From NCBI RefSeq assembly GCF_001280425.1, contig NZ_LIUF01000004.1, positions 352,076-416,075 on the forward strand: a stretch of DNA of 64,000 nt. Direction: 5' to 3'. The notes below the pieces were generated by a model that worked only from the letters and a program-made list of their open reading frames with translations, was not told where the DNA came from and searched no databases. Below are positions 25,619-34,717 of the stretch, piece by piece. The position numbers were made by a program, and so were the translations under genes. Source of the stretch: Haloarcula rubripromontorii. Its GTDB lineage: Archaea; Halobacteriota; Halobacteria; Halobacteriales; Haloarculaceae. Each line of letters starts with the position of its first letter. The stretch's first letter is position 1.

Positions 25619-25913
25619 TACCGCCGGAACGCGGCGGCCCGGTTTAGCCGTTGTGTTGCGGCTCCGCGTTCGTCGGTAGCGGGCAGTTGGCATGCCAGGC
25701 GAGAATGGTACTCACCGACAACTACAGAATGTGCATATTATAAACCATCAGTACCGAATATAGATTTAAATCAGCCATCAGTGTTTCCAGATTTGAAGTA
25801 ATCGGTGTAAGCCGTCGACATCGGTTCAGCGTACGGGCCATCTGGCACGACCCGGTGGCTGTCAGTCTACCGCGAGGATTTTATACCTGACAGCGCAAGC
25901 GGGAAGGTGCACG
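25619..25913. other. Divergent intergenic region
   Basis: About 295 bp between the RdfA-like gene and the first lipoprotein gene. It includes AT-rich stretches near 25735-25770 (for the leftward gene) and a TTTTATACC box at about 25878-25886, about 30 bp before the rightward ATG, fitting a leaderless promoter. Confidence 0.45.
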
Positions 25914-26597
25914 ATGGTCCCCTTCACCCGACGTTCCCTCCTTCACAGCGCCTGCGGGCTGGCAACGCTGTTTGCCGGCTGCAGCGGGCTGTTCGAGGGT
26001 GGCACTGGTTCGACACGCACTCCAACGGAAAGCGACGACGCGGCTGGTCCGAAGGTCGGCTCGGTATTCGACCCGGACACGGTCGTCTCTCGCGTAGATG
26101 CCGACCGGAAGCCGGTCTGGCTCGACGACGACGGCCGGCCGACCGAAAGCCGACACAGAGACCGGCTGGAGTCCGAAATTATCGACACCGCGGCGAAAGC
26201 CGACCGGCTCGGCGTCGCCGAAGCCGTGGACCGCGAGCCAATCGAGAGTTTCCTTGCCGAAACTGACTTCGAGACAGAGGGTATATACATCCAGAACGTA
26301 CTCATCGAGGAATGTTTTCGGTTGTCGCTCTGTAGAATCCAGTGGTCGCCAAACAGGATTTCGACCGACTACGGCCGGGTGAGCCGTCCCTACGACGAAC
26401 GTTGCACGGCGGGCAAGACGGTGTATGCGGTGTGGTTCATCCGTATTCCGGAGGCGCTCGACGCCGACGAGGTCACCAGGTTCTCCTCCTCTATCGGGGG
26501 CAGTGGCTGTGACGGCCCACAGAGAGGTGCCGAAAGCGAAGGTAACGGCGGGTCAGGGCAGAGCGATGCCCGTCGGTCCGGTGGTGAGCGAGCATGA
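25914..26597 (+). CDS. Predicted Tat lipoprotein, unknown function
   Basis: A 227-residue protein with TRRSLLHSACGLATLFAGCSG at its start (twin Arg followed by a lipobox ending at about Cys23), so it should be exported by Tat and lipid-anchored outside the membrane. The rest is acidic, with several Cys residues (ECFRLSLCR, DERCTAG) that could form disulfides or bind metal, and a Gly/Ser/Arg-rich tail. I do not recognise a family. Its stop overlaps the next lipoprotein gene start (ATGA at 26594-26597), so both are probably made together. Confidence 0.72.
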   Translation: MVPFTRRSLLHSACGLATLFAGCSGLFEGGTGSTRTPTESDDAAGPKVGSVFDPDTVVSRVDADRKPVWLDDDGRPTESRHRDRLESEIIDTAAKADRLGVAEAVDREPIESFLAETDFETEGIYIQNVLIEECFRLSLCRIQWSPNRISTDYGRVSRPYDERCTAGKTVYAVWFIRIPEALDADEVTRFSSSIGGSGCDGPQRGAESEGNGGSGQSDARRSGGERA

Positions 26598-27898
26598 CGG
26601 ACGATACGTCCGGAGCGGGCGGGGACTGTGCGGGGATGACCCGTCGCGGGATGCTCGCGCTGGCAGGGGCCAGCGCCATCGCCGGCTGTGGCAGTATCGG
26701 CAACACCGGGGGCGAGCCGACTATCGATGCCTACGACCTGCCCGACATCCGACGCGACGAGGAGTTGGAGTCACCGGTGCCCCCGGCGGTCCCGGTCGAC
26801 GTCGCAACGAGCCACTTCGAGGCCGCGCGCGAGCGGGTCCACTCGCTCCTGGCAACGCTGCCGACGCCGCTTGGTCCCGACGAGGTTCCGAACGGCCACG
26901 TTCGCCAGCACCTGACCGACGCCGCCAGCACCGCCTCGGACGGCCTCGACGAGGCGCGGACGGCCCGAACAGGGTTGGTGGCGCTTCGAGATCTCCGGTC
27001 GGCGCGCGAGCACGCCCGCTACGCCGCGGCGGGCTGGAGCGTCGTCGACCGCGGACGTACTGACGCCCCATTCCGAGAGGAACACAGCCGGACCGTGTTG
27101 GCGGCCCGCGAAGCCAGGCAGGCACACGAGTACGTCGGGACCGACCCGGTGCGCGCGGCGCTGGTTCACGCCCGCATCGAGACGGGACTGCGACGGGCCG
27201 ACCAGACAGATGGCGCGCCCAGAGCGGACTCGGAGTTGCTAGCGGTGGCCGAGTGGGGCGAGCGGGCCGAGTCGGCGCAGGCGTATCTCGACAACGCCCG
27301 CCACCTGGGGTCGCAGTTCGAGGCCGCGCTCCCGGCCGATGTCGGGACGCTTGAGTCGGTACTGGCCGACGGGGCGCAGACGTTGCTCGCGGCCGTCCGG
27401 GACCGGCGAGAGGCCCTGCCCCCGGAAGGGACGGCCGGTGACCGTACCCCAGGGCGGATGGTCCTCGAAGACCTCCGCTGGGAGGCCGAGAGCGGCACTA
27501 GCAGTCTCTCGGAGGCTATCGGGCCAGCGAGTGCCGTCGTCGACGCGACCGGGCGACTCGCCCAGTTCCGGGCGCTCGAACGCATCGGGACGCGTCGGGA
27601 GGCCGACGAACTCGCTCGCCCGACGAGCGCGGCGGCGATCCGGGACATCAGACGGACCGCACGCGACGCGCTCACGGCGGCCCTCGAATCGAGTGCCCGG
27701 CCGGAACTGGTCCGAACGATACTGGTCGACGCTGGCTACAAAGTCATGGGCGCGGACCGCCATCTGTCTCAGCACCGAGGAGCGGTTTCGGTGTCCGCGC
27801 TCGACAGAAGCGTCGCGGGCTACTGGCACGCGACGGCGCTGGCCCGAGCAGCGCCGCCGGCCGCCCGACAGGCCGTACAGGCGCTCAAGTCCGGCTGA
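26594..27898 (+). CDS. Predicted Tat lipoprotein, helical, unknown function
   Basis: A 434-residue protein starting with an acidic leader, then TRRGMLALAGASAIAGCGS (about residues 16-34), a Tat signal with lipobox Cys. The mature part is strongly alpha-helical, rich in Ala, Arg and Glu, with a bundle-like pattern and no catalytic motif I recognise. Translationally coupled to the preceding lipoprotein, so the two may form a surface complex. The GC content is very high, similar to core chromosome genes. A hairpin at 27974-27991 lies 76 bp after its stop. Confidence 0.7.
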   Translation: MTDDTSGAGGDCAGMTRRGMLALAGASAIAGCGSIGNTGGEPTIDAYDLPDIRRDEELESPVPPAVPVDVATSHFEAARERVHSLLATLPTPLGPDEVPNGHVRQHLTDAASTASDGLDEARTARTGLVALRDLRSAREHARYAAAGWSVVDRGRTDAPFREEHSRTVLAAREARQAHEYVGTDPVRAALVHARIETGLRRADQTDGAPRADSELLAVAEWGERAESAQAYLDNARHLGSQFEAALPADVGTLESVLADGAQTLLAAVRDRREALPPEGTAGDRTPGRMVLEDLRWEAESGTSSLSEAIGPASAVVDATGRLAQFRALERIGTRREADELARPTSAAAIRDIRRTARDALTAALESSARPELVRTILVDAGYKVMGADRHLSQHRGAVSVSALDRSVAGYWHATALARAAPPAARQAVQALKSG

Positions 27899-28227
27899 CG
27901 AAACACTGTGGGTAGCAGCGGTCCGAAACGCAACGTAATTTCACGCTGACAGTTTGTGGGAATCACAATGTTACCACTGTTATTTCAGTGGCGTAGCGAC
28001 GGAGGAGGGGTACAACAATCGTCACCAACGAGCAGGGAGCGGTGCAAAACTCGTCATGTCCCGTCGATTATAGGTTAGGGCAGGCTGTCGGACGTGACTG
28101 TTCGACGGCCAAGCCCCAGTAGCTGTCTCCGTCAGGACCGTACCCGGCGAAACCGTTAGACGCCTGCGCCGGGACGACATACCATGGACAGTCGAACGCG
28201 ACGGCCCGGCACCTCTGGACGAGACAC
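27899..28227. other. Intergenic gap with a hairpin
   Basis: About 330 bp with no credible gene. A perfect inverted repeat CCACTG-N6-CAGTGG lies at 27974-27991 and could act as a terminator-like hairpin for the lipoprotein pair or as a protein site; it is not followed by a T-run. Confidence 0.4.
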
Positions 28228-28812
28228 ATGATTGCAGACCAGCCCATCGGCGAGTTCCTCGACGCTGTGGCGTCGGAACGGGTGACGCCCAGCGGCGGTG
28301 CCGTCGCCGCCGTCGGCGGGGCGATGGGGGCGGCCCTGTGCGAGATGACCTGTATTCACACCGTTCGCGGTGACGGGTCAGACGCGGCGGACCTGTCGGC
28401 CGTGCGGGACACTCTGGCAGACAGACGGGCGCAATTGCTCACGCTCGCTGACGAGGACGCAGCGGCGGTCGAGACGGTCCAGACCGCGTTCGCGTCGGGC
28501 GACGACGCGCGGGTCCAGGCGGCGCTGGAGCGGTCGACGACGGTCCCGATGGAGACCGCCGAAGCGTGTCTGGACGTGGTCGAACACGCCGTCACCGTGA
28601 CGGCGGCGGGGACGCCGGTCGCCGTCCCGGACGCGGCCGTCGGGGCGATGCTCGCGCACGCGGCGCTGGACGGGTCCGTATCGACAGTGCGTGCGAACAT
28701 AGAGAAGATAGCCGACGAAGCGTTCGTCGCGGAGATGGCGGGCCGGGCAGACGAGGCGGAAGCGGCCGGCGAGGCGGCACTCAGCACGGTTCGGGCGAAC
28801 GCGAGGCCGTAG
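28228..28812 (+). CDS. fchA: Methenyltetrahydrofolate cyclohydrolase (FTCD_C family)
   Basis: A 194-residue member of the formiminotransferase-cyclodeaminase C-terminal family, recognised from PIGEFLDAVASERVTPSGGAVAAVGGAMGAAL-type start (the run TPSGGAVAAVGGAMGAAL) and an all-helical layout. As a stand-alone protein it probably interconverts 5,10-methenyl-THF and 10-formyl-THF, supplying or using the product of formate-THF ligase next door. Its stop codon ends at 28812 and the convergent ligase gene's stop begins at 28813, with no spacer. Cyclodeaminase activity is the alternative, but no formiminotransferase half is present. Confidence 0.85.
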   Translation: MIADQPIGEFLDAVASERVTPSGGAVAAVGGAMGAALCEMTCIHTVRGDGSDAADLSAVRDTLADRRAQLLTLADEDAAAVETVQTAFASGDDARVQAALERSTTVPMETAEACLDVVEHAVTVTAAGTPVAVPDAAVGAMLAHAALDGSVSTVRANIEKIADEAFVAEMAGRADEAEAAGEAALSTVRANARP

Positions 28813-30558
28813 TCAGAACAGCCCCGAGATGTTGCCGTCCTCGTCGATGTCCATGTCCGCCGCGGCCGGCCGGGCCGGCAGGCCAGGCATCGTGAGCGCG
28901 TCGGCCGTGAGCGCGACGAGGAAGCCGGCCCCGGCGGACGGGTACACCTCACTGATTTCGAGTTCCCAGCCCTCCGGCGCACCCTTTCGGCTGGCGTCGT
29001 CGCTCAGTGAGTGGAACGTCTTGGACATGACGACCGGGTAGTCGTCGAAGTCGAGTTCGTTCATCTGCTCGATGTCGTCGAGCGCGCCGCCGGTGTATTT
29101 CACGTCGTCAGCGCCGTAAATCTCGGTCGCAACTGTGTGAATCTTCTCCTTGATACTATCCTCGTCGTCGTACAGCATCCGGAAGTCTGCCTCGTTGCTC
29201 TCCTCGGTTGCTTCGATGACGTTCTCCGCAAGGTCGACGCCGCCCTCGCTCCCGTCGGAGAACACGTTCGACTCAGCGGCACGCACGCCGAGGTCCTCTC
29301 GGCAGTGGTCCAGTACGGCCTGAATCTCCGCGTCGGTGTCGTCCGGGAAGCGGTTGACCGAGACGACGACCGGGACGCCGAACTTCTGGAGGTTCCGGGC
29401 GTGCTTGTCGAGGTTCGAGAAGCCGGCTTCGACGGCGTCGACGCCGGCCGCGTCGATCTCGTCGTAGTCGACCGGCCACTGGTCGAGACCGTGGTACTTG
29501 AGCGCCCGAACGGACGCCACCAGCACAACGGCGTTGGGCGTCATGTCGCCCTTGCGACAGACCACGTCCATGAACTTCTCGGCCCCGAGGTCGGAGCCGA
29601 AGCCGGCCTCGGTAACGAGGTAGTCACCCATGCCGAACGCGGTTTTGTCGGCGACCAGTGAGTTCGTCCCGTGGGCGATGTTCGCGAAGGGGCCGCCGTG
29701 GACCAGCGCCGGCGTCCCCTCGATGGTCTGAACGACGTTCGGCTTGATGGCGTCCCGGAGCAGCATCGTGGCCGGACCGGTCGCCTCGATGTCGTCGACG
29801 GTGACCGGGTCACCGGCCTCGTCGTAGGCGACGATGATGCGACTAACGCGCTCTTTCAGATCGCCGATGTCGGTGGCCAGACAGAGGACCGCCATCAGCT
29901 CGGAGGCCGCCGTCAGGATGAAGCTATCCTCCCGCGGCGTCCCGCCAGTCTTGCCGCCGAGACCGACGACCGTTTCTCGGAGCGCACGGTCGTTCATGTC
30001 GATTGCGCGCGGCCACGAGACGTTGTTGATGTCGATGTCTAAGTCGTCGCCCTGCGATATTTTCGCGTCGAGCATCGCAGCGATGAGGTTGTGCGCGGAG
30101 GTGAGCGCGTGGAGGTCCCCGGTGAAGTGGAGGTTTATATCCTCCATTGGAAGGACCTGCGACCGGCCGCCGCCCGCGGCACCGCCCTTGACGCCGAACA
30201 CCGGGCCGAGCGACGGCTCCCGGATGGCTATCATCGCTTCCTCCCCGACGTGGTTGAGCGTCTGGCCGAGGCCGACAGTCGTTACCGTCTTCCCCTCGCC
30301 TTTCGGCGTCGGCGTCATTCCGGTTACCAGAACGAGACTCTGTTCCTTGTTCTCGGCCTGTTCGCGGAGGCGCTCGATGGCGTGTTGTTTGACTTTCGCA
30401 GTGTATTCACCGAAGTACTGGAGGTCGTCGAGCCCGAGTCCCCACGGCTCGACCAGCTCCCAGATCGGCTCCATGTCAGTCGACTGGGCGATATCGTAGT
30501 CCGTGGGAATCGGCTCCTGACTCTCTTCGGTCGAAGATTGCTCGTCCTGTGAAGACAT
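28813..30558 (-). CDS. fhs: Formate-tetrahydrofolate ligase
   Basis: A 581-residue enzyme from the ATG at 30558 (MSSQDEQSS); the 35-residue upstream extension from 30663 is not family-like. It makes 10-formyl-THF from formate, THF and ATP. The ATP site TPTPKGEGKTVTTVGLGQ (about 80-97) is canonical, as are EPSLGPVFGVKGGAAGGG, FTGDLHALTSAHNL, HGGPFANIAHGTNS, TEAGFGSDLGAEKF and the C-terminal TMPGLPARPAA. The acidic N-terminal leader of about 30 residues is a halophilic addition. It pairs with the convergent cyclohydrolase gene, completing a formate-to-methenyl route. Confidence 0.96.
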   Translation of the reverse strand: MSSQDEQSSTEESQEPIPTDYDIAQSTDMEPIWELVEPWGLGLDDLQYFGEYTAKVKQHAIERLREQAENKEQSLVLVTGMTPTPKGEGKTVTTVGLGQTLNHVGEEAMIAIREPSLGPVFGVKGGAAGGGRSQVLPMEDINLHFTGDLHALTSAHNLIAAMLDAKISQGDDLDIDINNVSWPRAIDMNDRALRETVVGLGGKTGGTPREDSFILTAASELMAVLCLATDIGDLKERVSRIIVAYDEAGDPVTVDDIEATGPATMLLRDAIKPNVVQTIEGTPALVHGGPFANIAHGTNSLVADKTAFGMGDYLVTEAGFGSDLGAEKFMDVVCRKGDMTPNAVVLVASVRALKYHGLDQWPVDYDEIDAAGVDAVEAGFSNLDKHARNLQKFGVPVVVSVNRFPDDTDAEIQAVLDHCREDLGVRAAESNVFSDGSEGGVDLAENVIEATEESNEADFRMLYDDEDSIKEKIHTVATEIYGADDVKYTGGALDDIEQMNELDFDDYPVVMSKTFHSLSDDASRKGAPEGWELEISEVYPSAGAGFLVALTADALTMPGLPARPAAADMDIDEDGNISGLF

Positions 30559-30794
30559 CTCTACTAACCCTTCCCTGCACCGTCGTAATAATGTTAGTGA
30601 ACCTGACACTACCGGGATAGGATGTGTTCGAGTCGCCGGAGGAAACCACAGAAGCCACATCATGTATCACGGATTACGAGATTGGTTCCCAGACCCGACA
30701 ACAGGGCGACCGCGAGGGGAGGATGTACCACGCGTTATCAGGATAGAGTTACCCTGGCGATACATTAATCAGGCCGCCGGCGACCAGTTATGGT

Positions 30795-33194
30795 ATGGAG
30801 TACCACGAGTCGGCGGACTACTTGCAGTCGTTACAGCGTCGTCGGCCCAAGTTGGGAACCGATACGACGGCGCGGATGCTTTCACATCTCGGTGACCCGG
30901 ACGACAGTTTCGACAGCGTGCAGATCGCCGGGTCGAACGGAAAGGGAAGCACCGCCCGGATGACCGAGAGCGTACTCAGGGCCGCCGGGCTAGATGTCGG
31001 TCTATTCACCTCGCCAGGGTTGAACGGCTTCCGGGAGCAGATCACGGTCAACGGCGGTCGGGTACCGAAAGAGCGAGTGACGGAGTTCGTCGAGCAGATC
31101 AAGCCCTGTATCGACCAACTGGCTGCCGAGGACGACAAGCCGACGCATTTCGAGGTTCTCACCGCGCTAGCGCTCTATCACTTCGATGTCGAGGATGTCG
31201 ATGTCGCGGTGCTGGAAGTCGGCATCGGTGGCCGCTACGATGCCACGAGCGCAGTCGAGCCCGTCGCAAGCGCCGTCACCAGCATCAGTTTAGAACACAC
31301 CGACCTGCTCGGCGACACAGTCGAAGCAATCGCTCGTGACAAGGCGCAGGTCGCGCCGCGGGACGCCCCGCTCGTGACAGGAACGACCGGCGCTGCTCTC
31401 GAGACGATTCAGGGGATTACCGATACGATCACCGTCGGCGACGCCGGGGCCGACGTCACCGCTGTCGAGAACGGCATGCGCTCGGCCGTCGAGAACCGCA
31501 TCTCACTCACTGGGCCGGACTGGGCTCTCGAATCGAATCTTAAGCTACTCGGACAGCATCAAGCAGAGAACGCCGGTGTCGCAGCGACGCTGGCCCGACA
31601 ACTCATCGACGTGGACACGGAAACCGTCTCCGAAGGACTGCGGGCTGCAACCTTACCGGGCCGGTTCGAAATCCGGTCGACTGACCCGATGGTGGTCCTC
31701 GATGGCTCCCACAACCCCGGTGCGATGGAGACGCTGACGACACTCATCGAGCGATACGAGTACGACGACCTCCATGTGGTTTTCGCCGCGATGAACGACA
31801 AGGAGTACGAACGAATGATTGCGACGCTTCCGGCCGTCGAGACGGCCTTTACCGCGCGACCGGAAGTCGACCGAGCCGCGAGCACCGAATCGCTCGCTGC
31901 GGCGTTTGAGGGGCAAGCGACCCGGGTACAGCGGGTCGAGTCCGTTCCAGAAGCCACCGAACGAGCGATAGCCACGGCTGACACGAACGATTTCGTCCTC
32001 GTGGCCGGCTCACTCTACGCAGTTGCCGAAGCACGGGACCGCTGGAGCCGCCTCGTTGTGCCCACAGAGAACCTCCGGCAAGCATCTACGGGCGGAGCTG
32101 ATGGAGTCGGAAGTGAGCCAGAGATTCGCCAGCGAGTACTTTCGGTCACGTTGCGACGCGACCAGGCAGGCGTCGTCAAGCAGACGTTCGAGGACTGCGG
32201 TGGCACCTGCACCCGTTCGACTGTCGGGATGCCGGAGAAGCTCGTCGACACGACACTGTCGGGGACGCCGCGACAGTTCCGACGGCTCACTGACCGACTG
32301 GCCTCGGCGGGACTGGGGCTCGGCAGACTCGCCATGCAACTCGAAGACGCATTGGCTGACAGATCGTTCCCGCCACCGTTCGACACTGATTCGGCAGCCG
32401 TGATGGGGATTCTCAACGTCACGCCGGACAGTTTCTACGACGGTGGCGAGTACAATCGTCGCGACCTCGCTATCAGTCATGCGGAACAGCTGATCGAATC
32501 TGGGGCGGATATCGTCGATATCGGCGGTGAGAGCACGCGCCCCGGGGCCGAACCAGTGACCGTCGAAACAGAGATTGACCGCGTAGTGCCGGTCATCGAG
32601 GCCGTTTCGTCGCTCGATACGACTGTCTCTGTAGATACCCGAAAAGCTGCCGTCGCTGACGCGGCGCTGGATGCCGGGGCCGACATCGTCAACGATGTGT
32701 CGGGACTGTCAGACCCCGAGATGCGGTTCGTGGTTGCCGACCACGACGCGTCCGTCATCCTGATGCATAGTCTGTCCGCGCCAGTGGATCCGGGTCGAAC
32801 TGTAACGTACGACGATGTCGTCGATGACGTGCTTCGAGACCTCACGGAACAGGTACTGCTCGCCGAGCAGGCCGGTATTGACCGCGAGCAGGTTATCATC
32901 GACCCCGGCTGTGGGTTCGGGAAGAACGCCGCCGAATCGTTCGAACTCGTCGACCGTCTCCACGAGTTCCACGCGCTCGGCTGTCCGGTGCTGGTCGGCC
33001 ACTCTCGGAAATCGATGTTTGCAGATATAAGCGACGCAGAAGCGGACAGGCTGCCGCCGACGCTGGCAACAACGGCACTTGCCGCCGAACGCGGAGCGGA
33101 CGCCGTCAGAGTCCACGATGTCTCCGAGAACAACGCCGTCCTCAAGACTGTTTCAGCGACGGCGGCTCGGCCGTCCCAGCTTCGACAACAGTGA
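30795..33194 (+). CDS. folCP: Bifunctional dihydrofolate synthase / dihydropteroate synthase fusion
   Basis: A 799-residue fusion. Residues 1-410 are FolC (Mur-ligase fold) with P-loop IAGSNGKGSTARMTE (about 43-57), FTSPGLNGFREQI and LDGSHNPGAMETL, which adds glutamate to dihydropteroate or folates. Residues about 535-795 are FolP with GILNVTPDSFYDGG, DIGGESTRPGA, DTRKAAVADAAL, DPGCGFGKN and LVGHSRKSMF, which condenses p-aminobenzoate with the pterin diphosphate. Between them lies a segment of about 110 residues with Cys pairs (DCGGTCTRS) not belonging to either domain. The fusion is known in haloarchaea. Folate biosynthesis inside a folate-using region supports the one-carbon theme. Confidence 0.95.
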   Translation: MEYHESADYLQSLQRRRPKLGTDTTARMLSHLGDPDDSFDSVQIAGSNGKGSTARMTESVLRAAGLDVGLFTSPGLNGFREQITVNGGRVPKERVTEFVEQIKPCIDQLAAEDDKPTHFEVLTALALYHFDVEDVDVAVLEVGIGGRYDATSAVEPVASAVTSISLEHTDLLGDTVEAIARDKAQVAPRDAPLVTGTTGAALETIQGITDTITVGDAGADVTAVENGMRSAVENRISLTGPDWALESNLKLLGQHQAENAGVAATLARQLIDVDTETVSEGLRAATLPGRFEIRSTDPMVVLDGSHNPGAMETLTTLIERYEYDDLHVVFAAMNDKEYERMIATLPAVETAFTARPEVDRAASTESLAAAFEGQATRVQRVESVPEATERAIATADTNDFVLVAGSLYAVAEARDRWSRLVVPTENLRQASTGGADGVGSEPEIRQRVLSVTLRRDQAGVVKQTFEDCGGTCTRSTVGMPEKLVDTTLSGTPRQFRRLTDRLASAGLGLGRLAMQLEDALADRSFPPPFDTDSAAVMGILNVTPDSFYDGGEYNRRDLAISHAEQLIESGADIVDIGGESTRPGAEPVTVETEIDRVVPVIEAVSSLDTTVSVDTRKAAVADAALDAGADIVNDVSGLSDPEMRFVVADHDASVILMHSLSAPVDPGRTVTYDDVVDDVLRDLTEQVLLAEQAGIDREQVIIDPGCGFGKNAAESFELVDRLHEFHALGCPVLVGHSRKSMFADISDAEADRLPPTLATTALAAERGADAVRVHDVSENNAVLKTVSATAARPSQLRQQ

Positions 33195-33219
33195 TACATC
33201 TGGAGTCCAAACAGTATGT

Positions 33220-33453
33220 ATGCTACAGTTCCTCATGCAGTTCGGCTCGGGCCTGCTCGAATCCGTCGGGCAGGTGGCAGCAGTCGCTGGGACTGTCGTT
33301 CTGCTACTGATACTCGTTGGTCTGGGTGCCTTCGCGTACAAGAGCCTCGCTGGAGACGGAATCCGCTGGCCTGATGAGCGGGACGAAATGGACAGTGACG
33401 ATGACGACGGCGTCGTGCAGGGAAGCCGTGACGACGACTGGAAGTATTACTGA
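33220..33453 (+). CDS. Small single-pass membrane protein
   Basis: A 77-residue protein starting at the ATG at 33220 (MLQFLMQFGSGLLES). One strong hydrophobic helix (VAAVAGTVVLLLILVGLGAFAY, about residues 20-41) is followed by a very acidic tail (DSDDDDG) that should face the cytoplasm. It lies 25 bp after folCP and could be co-transcribed. No family recognised. A longer frame beginning at 33079 would overlap folCP and is not supported. Confidence 0.65.
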   Translation: MLQFLMQFGSGLLESVGQVAAVAGTVVLLLILVGLGAFAYKSLAGDGIRWPDERDEMDSDDDDGVVQGSRDDDWKYY

Positions 33454-33512
33454 GGGCAGAATCGAACTCGTGTGGCAGAACTGGACAGCACGCCGGCTGG
33501 TGCACCCATCCT

Positions 33513-33944
33513 CTAATCCGTACTGTGGTCGTATGAGTGTTCGAACTCCCAGTGGTACCGACAGTCTGTACAGGTCGCCCACTCGGGGATGTCGAACCGC
33601 TCGGGATGCCGTCGGCCGTGTTCCATCCGGCCTCGACAGACCGGACACGTGAGATACAGGAGTGTGAGGTCGGCGAACTCGTCGTGGCTGTACTCGCCGA
33701 CACACCGCGGACAGTCGATGCTGTCACGCGCGTTGTGCTGGAAGATCTCCGACTCGCATCGCGGACACTCGACCGTCGCTGGCGGCCGTCTCGCCCACCC
33801 GCTGTCACCGTCGTACGTCGTCGTCGCCGTGTCCATGCTCGACAGTCTGAACTTGTTTGGACCGTCACCCCGCCGGAGTGGGGCGGCGATCCGCTCCCCG
33901 AGCCAGACGAGCTTCGAGAACAGGACCGCGAGCCATCCAGACAC
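33513..33944 (-). CDS. Zinc-ribbon protein with four CxxC pairs
   Basis: A 143-residue protein with CPRC (about 60-63), CPRC (78-81), CPVC (100-103) and CTDC (124-127), arranged as two stacked zinc ribbons likely binding two Zn ions. The N-terminal 35 residues from the GTG at 33944 are hydrophobic/amphipathic; an ATG at 33836 gives a shorter form without them. The longer form is preferred because a TTTAAG box lies about 27-32 bp upstream, as for leaderless genes. Such small proteins often bind nucleic acid or protein partners, but its role is unknown. It converges on the small membrane protein gene. Confidence 0.65.
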   Translation of the reverse strand: MSGWLAVLFSKLVWLGERIAAPLRRGDGPNKFRLSSMDTATTTYDGDSGWARRPPATVECPRCESEIFQHNARDSIDCPRCVGEYSHDEFADLTLLYLTCPVCRGRMEHGRRHPERFDIPEWATCTDCRYHWEFEHSYDHSTD

Positions 33945-34041
33945 TATTCTCTAGTACGGATTCTGACGGCTTAAATTTCCGGGCAGCACCGACGCTGACC
34001 CGGGACTCTGCGGTCGATAGGTTTTCACGGCGACCCACAGT

Positions 34042-34659
34042 ATGTATGGTATGGCTTTTGACGCCGTTGTCGATATCGCGCCGAGCGTCATGGGGCTGGC
34101 AGCAGCAACCGGAGGACACGTCGTAGGACAGCTGGAGCCCAGCGTTGCCGCCGAGCTATCCAGGCCACTTCGCGGGCTCGTCTCGTTTATTCTTGTTGTC
34201 GTGTCCGGCGCGGTGATACTCCGGCTGCGGCGGGCTTCTGTCGCCGATTCTATCGACGCGATATCGGCCAGCCCGGCGACCGCCGTCCTCTACGGCATCG
34301 CTGGATACGTGATATTCGGGATCGTCGGTCTCTACGGGACCACGACTTTGGCGCGCCTCGGTGTCGCCGGCGGCGTATTCGTCCGTCTCGTCGTTCTTGC
34401 CAGTAGCGCCGTTTTCCTGTTACTCACCGGCTTCGGGTTCCTCGTCGTCGGGACGCTGCTCACTGAACTCCTGTACCATCGTCAGCCGTCGCACGGGCTA
34501 CTCATCGGCGCGTCTCTCAGTGCACTCACATGGGTCCTGTTGTCACCTGCCGGCAGTATCGTCGCCAGTCTCGGCATCGCCGCGTTCGGAATCGGCGGCT
34601 CTGTGCGGGTCTGGATACACTCTGAACGAACGGTCGAGACAGAGGTCGACCCACGCTAA
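34042..34659 (+). CDS. Integral membrane protein, unknown function
   Basis: A 205-residue protein with four to five hydrophobic helices (about 45-62, 78-98, 108-140, 150-185). The soluble parts are short. No transport or catalytic motif recognised; the Gly-rich C-terminal helix pair is typical of haloarchaeal small membrane proteins. It is divergent from the zinc-ribbon gene and convergent with the BCCT transporter. Start could also be the ATG at 34051 (MAFDAVV). Confidence 0.65.
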   Translation: MYGMAFDAVVDIAPSVMGLAAATGGHVVGQLEPSVAAELSRPLRGLVSFILVVVSGAVILRLRRASVADSIDAISASPATAVLYGIAGYVIFGIVGLYGTTTLARLGVAGGVFVRLVVLASSAVFLLLTGFGFLVVGTLLTELLYHRQPSHGLLIGASLSALTWVLLSPAGSIVASLGIAAFGIGGSVRVWIHSERTVETEVDPR

Positions 34660-34717
34660 CACTCGTTATTCGAACTGTCGCTACGGGTCGCCTGGAAAAC
34701 GTCAAAACGAGAGTGCG

